Shown here one piece after another: positions 55,101 through 64,000 of a DNA stretch of 64,000 nt. The notes under the pieces were generated by a model. That model did not search any database and was not told the origin of the DNA. It worked only from the letters and a program-made list of their open reading frames with translations. Within the stretch, counting starts at the first letter, position 1. The number at the start of each line of letters is the position of its first letter. The translations under genes were made by a program, and so were the position numbers. The DNA lies in contig CAJQUN010000059.1 of NCBI GenBank assembly GCA_907163345.1, forward strand, positions 1,488,001 to 1,552,000. Reading direction: 5' to 3'. The DNA is from Haberlea rhodopensis (Eukaryota; Streptophyta; Magnoliopsida; Lamiales; Gesneriaceae).

Positions 55101-57279
55101 GGCTTTAGCTTAACACAACTAAATTAAATTTTTATGGTAAAATTCACAATGGGATTTGATTATTTTCTTTTTACCAGCATTTGAAGGACCTTAAGGACCC
55201 CATAATGGAGGGAGTATTGCTAGAGACAGAGAACATGCTTGCTCGAGGGAGAATGGACCTACCTCTCACTCTATGTTTTGCTGCACTTAGAGGAGATGAC
55301 TTGCTGTTGCATCACTTGTTAAAGAGAGGTCTAGATCCGAATGAATCCGATAATAACGGAAGAACAGCACTTGTGAGTATGAACTTACATTTCATAAAGA
55401 CTTGTAGAACCCTTAATTATTTTTCATTGAATATTTATTCAGCATATAGCAGCGTCGAAAGGAAATGAAAACTGTGTGCTTCTTTTACTCGACTTTGGGG
55501 CCGATCCCAATTGCAGAGGTAAACTTTTAAAGTTCTTTTTGACTATTACAACGAGCTTTAATTCTTAACTTACAAGATAAATACAAGCTTATGTGTTTCT
55601 TATGGTTCTTGCTTATTAGTTATAAGCTAATTTGAGGCCACATTTTACTGCAAGAGTTAGACGTAAACCATTGTTAATCCTGTTAATATCGGATCCATTT
55701 CACTTATTGATCTGTTTACGAATTATTCCACCGTCATCACACCATGAATTGTTTGGTTCATTAAACTTTTATCGGTCGAACATTTCATAACTTTTAGACG
55801 TAATCAATCACATGGTTGACCTTTTTCGAGGAACATCATCCGAATCCTTTATATCGTTTTTCATTAAAAAGAACTACCCCTTTGTTTATGCTCAATCCAG
55901 AAAGTCTTTCTGTTTTGGGTTGGCCTTTCGATACTTATCCGAATGTCGTGATCAGAATTATTATCAGCTGACTTAATGTGATGAACACATGTGTGGTTGG
56001 ATCTGAATTTGATATCTATGAGTAAACATCATATAATTCATATGTTTCGATTTTTCTTTAGTATATGGTTGGAGAGGATTGTCAAACACAATTGTTTTCC
56101 CATTTATCATCAAATCGCTGACTTTTCGAGTTGAATTTGTGATCAAGTATTTATAGTATGTCATTTTGTCGAATAATAGTATTGTTTTACTATTTTCGAC
56201 TTTACCGTAAATGGAGAATCTTTTTTAAAGCAATTTGCAGAAACATACAACTATGGTATCGTAGTTGTAGTTTATTTGACCCCACACTTCAAAGGGACGT
56301 ATTAACTTATTTGTTGAACGTGTTATCATTTTGTATTTTTTTCCTATGGAGATGGCCTTTTGATATAGATGACGTAAATTTCTCGTTTGCAGATTCCGAG
56401 GGAAGTGTACCACTATGGGAAGCCATGGTTGGCATGCACAGACCGGTTGTTAAGCTACTCTTAGATAACGGTGCTAAACTAATATCCGGCAACATAGGTC
56501 TATTTTCATGCTTAGCTGCCGAACAAAATAATTTAGACTTGCTCAAAGAAATCAATCGTCGTGGTGGCGATGCTACTCAATCGAAGAGTAACGGATGCAC
56601 GGCTCTCCATGTTTCTGTTTCTGAGGGAAACATCGAAATAGTCAAATTTCTGCTCGAACATGGTGCGGATATCGATAAACTGGATGAGAACGGGTGGTCA
56701 CCGAGGGATCTGGCTGATCAACAAGGGCATGATGATATAAAGGAACTTTTCGAATCCTATAAATCAACTAAGAACGAACCAACAGACTCTGTTCCAGAAG
56801 AACGTCATGGGGTTCGTTTTATTGGAAGACATAAAAGTGAGCCCACTATGCTACCGTTTAATCGGGATGGCACGTCTCCAGGACCGGATGGATCGTGGGG
56901 CATCTCTCGTCCCAGACGAAGGATGAATAATTTCTACAATTCTTTGTTCGGGATCATGTCAGCAGCACAAGCTGGGGGAAACAACTTGCTCTTATCGGCA
57001 GAGAATGCTGCAGATACGATTACTACTGTAACCTACTCAGCTAGAGTGACTATCAGTTGCCCCGAAAAAGGAGATTTTTCGGGTAAGCTCGTGCTGCTAC
57101 CACAGAGCTTCCAAGAACTACTCAAAATCTGCACGAAGAAGTACGGGTTTTCCCCGTCGAAGGTCTTGACCAAAGACGGGGCGGCAATCGAAGATATAGA
57201 CCTGATAAGAGATGGGGATCATATAGTTTTCGGTAGCAGTGGAAATTTGGATAGAATGGATCATGTGCAAGAGGAATGA
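52194..57279 (+). CDS. AKT1: Inward-rectifying Shaker K+ channel, AKT1 type (11 exons)
   Basis: Exons: 52194-52423, 53203-53568, 53653-53710, 53797-54123, 54210-54455, 54537-54635, 54772-54804, 54884-55069, 55178-55372, 55443-55518, 56393-57279. Every intron is GT-AG and the spliced length is 2703 bp (900 residues). The product takes up K+ across the plasma membrane, chiefly in roots in studied plants. It shows the AKT1 N-terminus (EIEQLSREGSHYSL, GILPSLGARSNRRVKLRSF), S1-S4 with the voltage sensor MLRLWRLRRVGALFARLEK, the pore TTLTTVGYGD (GYGD at 280-283), a C-linker and cyclic-nucleotide-binding domain (about 390-510), ankyrin repeats (about 545-730) and a KHA domain (about 822-890). The ankyrin block and KHA separate AKT1 from the KAT group. 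The alternative start at 52206 would drop four residues. In known systems CBL-CIPK kinases act through the ankyrin region. Confidence 0.95.
55519..56392 (+). other. Intron 10 of the AKT1-type gene (874 bp)
   Basis: This is the longest intron of the gene. It splits the ankyrin region after DPNCR. It is AT-rich and has no recognisable inserted element. An open frame runs from 56158 through the acceptor into exon 11, so a start inside the intron is not evidence for a separate gene. Confidence 0.85.
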
Positions 57280-60200
57280 TTAAAATGACTCCAAAGGGGT
57301 CCCTTATTTTAGTGTTAGATTTTGTACGTTTTTCTGCAGAAAGTTCTTTTAACTGGCTGTGTAAATTCAATGCCAGTGTTATCACTTTTATGCGATTAAC
57401 CTTTCTCCATAGCAATTGCCAAATGTAGGTTTATTTGATGTCGTTCTTGGGGTGGCGTCCGTGAGGGCACAATAGACGATATGTTGCGACATTTGTCTTC
57501 ATTTTTTTTTTTTACAAAAGCGGACACATGTCGCAAGACACCTTACGAGGCATAAAAAAAACCAATATTTTCTTGTTCTTCTATCAATCCAAGTCTTATT
57601 CTTCCTCGTAGACAAACTTGCCATCTAAAATTAGTAGGCCACAGAGAGTTGTCAAATGAATAGTTTATGATTCTTATTGATAATAACAGGTAATACTATA
57701 AATCACACAACTTGAAATATAATACTAAAAATAATTTCAAACAATACAGTTTAAAGAATAAACTAAAACATTTCCCTTTCTCCAATATAAAATATGGGTG
57801 TGCATGTTGTGTTATCAAAGTCATCACAAGGCATTTATTTTTAAAATCATATAAGATTGCATTCAATTCAAAAACACATCAAACTTATCTTTTACTTTAC
57901 TCCAGCATATTATGCGTTACAGAGTAATACGTGTGATCGATCTAAATGTTGAGTTTTAGCCCACTATACACGATTAAAATTGCATCGTTACTATCGATTA
58001 TAATATTTTGTTAGATAGCAGACGTTTCTTGGTTGATCCTATGATTTGCCATACAATTTAATGAATTCATATTGGCTCACTTGTATTAATCTTAGTTACT
58101 TTTTTTCGATTGTGGGGTGGGGATTTGGGGGTCTCGAGAGCCTTCATTAGGAAGGCAGGTGCCATCGGAGCAACTTGCTCGTGGCAATCTTAATTATTTT
58201 GTTTAACTTCCTAGAGCCATCCTTGACTAATGATAGACAATATTTATCCGGCTATTATAGCATGTCAAAGGACCATTCAGTTTTTAGGGAGAGAAAAAGT
58301 TCAAAATCGATACTATAATTTAGCATAAATAGGATTTTGGTCATTTAATTGATCAAAATATGGTCACTTAATGTAATAATTTGGTTTATTTTTTACTTAT
58401 AGGTTATTTTTTCACTGAGTGATGACATGATGAATAGTGTTGACATGAAATTGATCAAAGTTAATATGACATGAGACATTATTGACATACTCGATGCAAA
58501 ATCAATTTTCTCAAAAAAAGTACTTAAAAGTATAAAAGAAATCAAGTTATTATACTAATATTAAACTTTAACTTTGACCAATTACAGGATCAAAAGCATA
58601 TAACCACTTATTGTTCTCACTTTCCTAGTACTTAGGACGTAACACGTTTTCTATCAATCAATTTCTCAAATTTACTCGTTGCCTAACAAAACATCAATTT
58701 CTTTTTATGCTACTTATAAAAGGGTGAGAGACTTGGACCGACTTTTTGATCGGGTGGTATATGGTCAGTAAATATCATATTGTCCTTGTCAACATTCATA
58801 ATTGCAATTGGTATATCCAGAAAATTATCATTCCGTCCTTGCCAATATTCATAATTACAATATTAACTTATTCGCAAATTACCATATTGTCCTTGACAAT
58901 ATTCATAATTAAAATAATACCTTACTACATAAAAACAAACCACCTTATTTTAGAAAAAAATATGATTAAATCCCAAAAATTTATTAAAAAACATCATAAT
59001 TACCGCATATTAATAATTAAACTAATAAAATATTCAACATTTTCATCTATACGTTCTTGACGATCATATCCTCCACCCGGGGATGATATCAACGTAGATA
59101 CGTAGAGTTTCTGGGAACAAGATTCTTCAATTTTTAAAATTAACCAAAAAGAATTATTTTCCTAATTAATATAAGAATATTTTCCAAGGTTAATCGCTTA
59201 AATTTTGAAATATTTTATAAAGGTTTTGGAAACTCCCTATATTTTATCAAATTACATTGTAGGCATTTTAATTATTTTAAATTGTTTTTGTAACCGGAAA
59301 ATGTAGTTATATAAAGTACTTCCCCTGCTATTTATTGTTATGTCAGATCGTAGGGGATACAACTGTAATTTTTTTTCTATCTCTTACAAGCTAGAAAGAA
59401 TGGATTCATAATACAGTTATTTTGTATGGGGTCTATCCGTTATTACTCAAACTATAGAGGGAAATTCGTAATTCAACTATTTTACAGGAAGAAAACCGTA
59501 ATTTTTACGTATATAAATATTAGCACTTCTTGTTTGTGAAAACACACATACATATGCATGTGTGTACTATGCTTCAGACAATAAAGATTACTCAATATGC
59601 TGATTTCTATGAATTATTTTCGTATGTATACTCCAATTTTCTTGTTAAAAAAACACTCATATTTTCAATGAGAAGATTTTCATCATTATGGAACCAGGGC
59701 CGGTTCATTCAGGCCCACTATGGTAAGAACAGTAGCTATTAAAATCCTTGGTCTGTTTCTTTTTAGGCAGTTAATTATTTCGTTTTCCTTCATTAGTTTG
59801 CCATTTTGGCATCTACTCTCGCTATTATTGGAGCATTTTGTTACTTTGTTCTTTCGTGGTGGAGTGAGGATCTTATTCGGCGGTCATACTGGTAACTTTT
59901 TTTGATAGAATTTGTAGTTCATTTATTGGATCTCTTGCCGTTATATTCTTGATTTATGAACTGCTAATATAGGAAATGAACATAAATGGGCTCTACAAGG
60001 TAATTACTGCAAAGATATGGATCTAAGTTCTATTAAATGATTTGGCAGGATGGATTACTGGATGGAAACAAAAATCGCACTGAAGGTAGATTAACAATCC
60101 CTATAGACACAGATCTTAAGGAAGCACGAAGGACTGTAAGGACAATGTTGGTTTGATCAATTGCAACAATTTCATTCTTACTTTTTTTGTGCACAAAGAT

Positions 60201-61079
60201 GAGATAGAAGGAGATTTTTATTATGGGGGTTTTGAGGGTCCTCGATGGTTGAGTTTTATTTAGATTTTGTAAACTTTTGGCTATAGACTATATATCCCTA
60301 ACATCAATAATTTGTAACCTTTGGACTATAGATTATAAATCTGTAAAAAATTGACAACTTTTTGTAACGAAGAAATTTTTTAGTATACAGTGATTAATTT
60401 TATTTAATTGTTGATCAATACAACAATAAAACGGTCAAACTAACTAAAACTAGGGTTAATTAAGCAATCTGTAACTAAAAAATTCGGTATTAAATTTATA
60501 AATAATTGTATATTATACAACATACATTCACACAACAAGATTGGATGCTGGAAATCAAGTCTTTGGCATGAGATAGTCATATAAATTAAGATGTCATTGT
60601 GAAGTTTGTGCAATTATCATTTTATAATATTTCAAGGTCTTGTATATGTATTTGTTTAGTGGATCAATGAGCTCATGGGATGATGCATGTTTAGTTGACC
60701 TGATACAACATTTTCATCTCGTCTAAGAAGCCTCCAAAAAGTTTGAGCCGCCACTGATAATAATTTGAGATAAATGAGGATTGTGTTTCAATTAGGGTAA
60801 AGCTGTTCGATTTAAAATCGAATTCTATTAAGTTCATGCAATTGAGCGACTATGTATCTCTATATACACACACATATATCCCGCAATGGTTATCGAGTTT
60901 TTCTTAGTAATCTATGATGAATGTTATTTACATTTCACCAGTTGTTTGTGTGTGTTTTGGATTGCTTATTCAAAACACATCTATGTTGCTTTTTGTTTAA
61001 AGTTGGAAAATTTGATGTTAAGTAAAACCATTGATCGGGTGTCTGCAAATGCTTTTGCAAACTGCTTATCAGATTTTCA
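57280..61079. other. AT-rich intergenic DNA downstream of AKT1
   Basis: No gene is recognised. A short inverted repeat (TTGCGACATTTGTC against GACACATGTCGCAA) lies at about 57482-57537. CAGGGCCGG at 59696 and GAGCCGCCACTG at about 60755 resemble the two ends of a hAT element of about 1.07 kb, but their flanks do not match as a TSD. Confidence 0.4.
58770..58925. repeat. Short tandem repeat, unit about 55 bp, 3 copies
   Basis: The units share CATATTGTCCTTG and CAATATTCATAATTA (near 58776, 58830 and 58885). Confidence 0.7.
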
Positions 61080-61533
61080 GATAAAAAAGCAGAATTTGAG
61101 TATTTTATTTCCTTTCTTCTGCTATTGCTTCTCTAAAAATAAGCAGAAAGTAACAGAAGCTGAGAAGCAGGTAATGACATGATTTTGACTGCTTTAAGTA
61201 GTTTTGTGGCAATTTTATAATTAATTGAAGTTTATTAAGTGTTTTTTTAATTTAAATAGCAAATTTTGCTTAAAATTAACTTTTTTCAACTTTAAGCAAA
61301 AACAACATAGAATTGCTTTGAAAAAGCAATTGCAAACACACCCTGTGTGTTTGCTATTAAAATAAAAAAACAGCTTACTGAACTTCAATTAATTACAAAA
61401 TTGCCACTAGATAAGTTAAAGTAGCCAAAAATATCTCATGCCTTGATTCTATACTTCTGTTTTACCTGTTGTTGTTTTAGAGAAACAATAGCAGAATCAA
61501 GAAAATCAAACACTCAAAATTTATTTTTTGATC
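61080..61533. repeat. Foldback element with imperfect arms of about 180 bp
   Basis: Left-arm phrases TTCTGCTATTGCTTCTC, GAAGCAGGTAATGACATGA, GTGGCAATTTTATAATTAAT and TAGCAAATTTTG reappear in order on the opposite strand of the right arm (TTCTGCTATTGTTTCTC, GAATCAAGGCATGAGATA, GTGGCAATTTTGTAATTAAT, TAGCAAACAC). The centre is near 61305. Non-coding. The transcript would form a long imperfect hairpin. A MITE of unknown superfamily is the simplest reading, and no TSD was fixed. Confidence 0.8.
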
Positions 61534-62430
61534 TAAAAAACAAATAAGTACTTTCGGGAATCACTCCAAAATACTCTCTTAATAATATTCCATTCTAAGA
61601 ACCCAAAGGCATCTATCTAAGCTTAGTCGTTTCATGAGAAGTAAAGAGAATTGGTGGCAATGAATAGAATGATTTGTTTAGCCATAACCTCATAATTAAA
61701 TCTCACATGCAACTTCCATATTATGACAATAACTGCGTATTAATATGGCTATTAATGGAAACGATTTCACCACCTACAAGTACCCAACAGATTTTCTATT
61801 AAAAGTTTACAGAAAATCAATATTAACACTCTCTACGAAGATAATTTTCACTGCGTTTCGGGTAGGGACCAAGCAGTTTTGGCTAAGACATTCCAGGCAT
61901 CGGAGAATCTAAACCTTGGAGTACTTTCACCTCCCCTTTGTATTTTAATAATTCAAAAATATTTAAGATGCAAACTGTAAGAAGGGGCGAACATAAATTC
62001 GGTTTAACCGAACTTATCAACCGCATCGAAATAATTCAAAAATTAGATTGGGTCAATTTGGAATTTCTGTTTTAATATTAAAAAATATTTATTAAATCGG
62101 TTCGATTTTGGTTATTGATTTTAAAAATCAGTTTAACAGATTTCTATTTTTTTATTTTTTAAAATCAGTTTCTTATTTTTAAAGACAATAGCTCATTTAA
62201 TCAAACTTTAAATCTTTCTCTAAATCAAGAAATTTAAAGAAAAATTAAAAAGAACACAGAAATTTAGATGTGGTAAAAAACTATATTTTATTAAAGTTAC
62301 GTTTTTTTTAATATGTAAAGAATATTTATTAATCGGGCACAAGGGTGCACCAATCCTTAACAACAGGTTTGGTTAAAAATTTTATATCCACTAATGCCGA
62401 AATCCTAGTTCCGGCCCTGCTTGTTTGTGA
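61534..62430. other. 3' flank of the GATA gene, transposon debris
   Basis: About 61985-62130 has CGGTTTAACCGAACTT and CGGTTCGATTTTGG, probable remains of a CGGTT-rich hAT MITE. CCGGCCCTG at 62412-62420 is a transposon-end-like phrase without a confirmed partner. No gene seen. Confidence 0.4.
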
Positions 62431-63632
62431 TCAACCGTGAAGCAGGCCAGAAGATAGAGCCATGAGAAGAATAGCTGCATCCTTTTCATCTTCAGGAAAT
62501 ACTCTATGAAATGTCAAGTTCTTGCTTAGATTTATCAACAAATCTTCCAAAGGCAGCTTCTTCTGCCCATTAGATATTGATCCAGCAGCAATATTAGCCT
62601 CAATTTTCTCCACCTTGCGGCGTTTCGTGAGCAGTGAAGCCTGCGGATTTTTGCCTGTTGCCGCTTTCCCTTTGTGTTGCATCTTGACTTTAATGGGTAC
62701 TGGCCGCTGATTGGCGGCAGCTGCAGCCATGGCCGCCCGCCTTGCCTTCCTTTGCTTGATCCCACAGGCGTTGCATAGTGACTGTTAACATGAAACAGCC
62801 ATAAAATTATATTAACCACAAAGTTGAAACTTTATCAGTGATTAACAGATATCATGTTCATTTCTAGACAAATTATGTGAAGTATTTTTTTATGATACAA
62901 GTAAGTTTGGATAAGAAACATTTAACTAGTTTTAAAAAGTATTTTTCTAAGTGATTTTTTGTATACAATTTATGCATCCTAAAAGAATATTAATATGAAA
63001 ACCTTGGGGCCTTTAGGACCAGATCTCCAAAGAGGGGTCTTGGTTACGTTGCAATCTGCACAAACCCTATTTGGCGTATTGTCATATGATAAATTATTTT
63101 TCCTTAAATCTGTTCCCAAATAAGAAGATTTCTTTGTTGTCCCATTTCTAGTTAGTTTTAGGCCTAATCCATAATTGTTCCTCTTCATCTTTTGCATTAA
63201 GCTCATCTCGGAAGACATCCACTTCACCGGATTAGCATCATTCTTCCATTCGATCTCCGATGGCTCATCGTGATCTTCTTTCTTCCACTTGACCTCGTGC
63301 GTCGTCGAAGATCCTCCATCATAAGAATAATTGTGATCCTAAGATCAAAACCAATTATCCATATGAAAAACTTTGTATCCATATCAAGTATTGACAGGTT
63401 AATCTTTTAAGTAAGTAGATGATTTAATCACCTGGTGATCACGCTGAAGTGGGCATAATTGGTGCTGGAAACTTCCCTTTTTATCTTGAATCGGTTGGAA
63501 GAATAAACAAGATGATGAAGAACAATAAACTTGATTATATTGGCCAAAGTGGTGATGTTCTTGATCTTGATCATCATGGTTACTTGTCGCAATGGAAAAA
63601 AGTGAAGGACAGGAATTTAGGTCCATTATCAT
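62431..63632 (-). CDS. B-class GATA transcription factor with LLM domain (GNC/CGA1 type)
   Basis: Three exons on the minus strand: 63632-63432, 63338-63003 and 62781-62431. GT-AG introns between complete codons give 295 residues. One GATA zinc finger, CADCNVTKTPLWRSGPKGPK plus SLCNACGIKQRKARRA, has Cys160, Cys163, Cys182 and Cys185, spacing C-x2-C-x18-C-x2-C, and is split by intron 2. The C-terminus has the LLM motif (LLMALSSG, residues 284-291), diagnostic for the LLM-domain B-GATAs. In other plants these nuclear factors promote greening, chloroplast development and cytokinin- or nitrate-linked growth. The N-terminus has a His/Asp/Gln-rich stretch and MDLNSCPSLFS, as in GNC and CGA1. The start is the first ATG of the open frame. 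Which of the paralogues it represents cannot be told from sequence alone. Confidence 0.93.
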
Positions 63633-64000
63633 ATGAATCGAAAAGGAGAAACTTTCTTGAATGAGTAGCTTTCTTAAGCAAGTTCTTTGAAAGGAGGAAA
63701 TACGATCATTCGAGAGTTTAAGCGAAAGTAAGGATATTAGGACAAATGTATTCTACAATTTAGTAGACGATTATGTACTTCAGAGTAAAATGCAAATTCC
63801 ATTCTGTTAGTTGGCTTAAATCGGATTTGATCCTTTAAGTAATAAAAAATAAGTCTTAGTACGATAACTCGATCTCTTTTGTGCTTCTAGTCTTTTTTCA
63901 CTGAAATTTTTGATGTCATATTAGTAATGATCGACATCATGGTAGCAATATCCGATATTATCAGTAAATGTGGGATTTCTTTAGCCTAATTGACTATTCA
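63633..64000. other. Upstream region of the GATA gene
   Basis: About 370 bp of AT-rich DNA with no gene. The promoter and leader of the minus-strand GATA gene lie here. I could not single out a TATA box with confidence. Confidence 0.5.

Noticed and set aside
56158..56392. Separate gene starting at 56158 that includes the AKT1 C-terminus
   Set aside because: The part before 56393 is intron sequence that happens to be open. The AG acceptor at 56391-56392 and phase with exon 10 give the correct channel protein.
59696..62420. A single 2.7-kb hAT element bounded by CAGGGCCGG and CCGGCCCTG
   Set aside because: The two ends are good inverses but the flanks (TATGGAAC and CTTGTTTG) do not match as a TSD and no transposase lies between them. 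It may be a coincidence or two separate remnants.
62535..62819. Minus-strand frame overlapping GATA exon 3
   Set aside because: It is an out-of-frame shadow. The frame with the zinc finger continuation and LLM motif is the real one.
1..64000. tRNA or rRNA genes
   Set aside because: No cloverleaf-compatible segment with A/B box pair or rRNA-like block was noticed by eye. A dedicated scan would be needed to exclude a divergent tRNA.

Overview
This window is plant nuclear DNA, most likely from a eudicot. The single-copy genes are plant types: a Shaker K+ channel of the AKT1 kind, an LLM-domain B-class GATA factor and a two-domain cytidine deaminase. They sit in AT-rich, intron-bearing sequence crowded with LTR retrotransposons, hAT elements and a Mutator-like element. 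The species cannot be named from the sequence alone.

Layout. 1-430: 3' end of a hAT transposon. 431-4829: unrecognised DNA and degenerate tandem repeats. 4830-6777: a solo Gypsy LTR on the minus strand with a perfect target-site duplication (TSD). 6783-16800: a decayed Mutator-like (MULE) region with a captured Ulp1/C48 SUMO-protease-like gene on the plus strand and a MuDR-type transposase on the minus strand. Two related tandem arrays lie between them, and two hAT MITEs are inserted. 16808-19917: a nearly complete autonomous-type hAT element with matching 8-bp TSDs. 20141-21130: an intact intronless cytidine deaminase whose start codon is about 220 bp from the hAT end. 21131-26500: AT-rich DNA with a MITE, an unidentified exon-like segment and a solo LTR. 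26533-40115: a decayed Copia element split inside its integrase by an apparently intact chromodomain Gypsy element (29016-37820, TSD TCTTT). 40121-52190: gene-poor DNA with several hAT-type MITEs and an old inverted duplication (about 41.87-42.97 kb against 48.54-49.65 kb). 52194-57279: a complete 11-exon AKT1-type channel gene (900 codons when spliced). 57280-62430: AT-rich DNA with a foldback element near 61.3 kb. 62431-63632: a complete three-exon GATA gene on the minus strand.

The three host genes are intact and independent; there is no operon logic. Much of the recognisable remainder is a record of transposition. By TSD matching I could delimit one full hAT element, five hAT-type MITEs with perfect 8-bp TSDs and two with diverged ones, two solo LTRs with perfect 5-bp TSDs, and one full-length Gypsy element. 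The most unusual observations are the hAT element whose only two breaks fall at homopolymer runs, the conserved CGATCGATCG palindrome array in the Gypsy LTR, the Ulp1-carrying MULE with its split tandem array and triplicated 5' donor module, and the inverted duplication whose arms serve as an internal empty site for a MITE. I found nothing that I can defend as a wholly new biological system.
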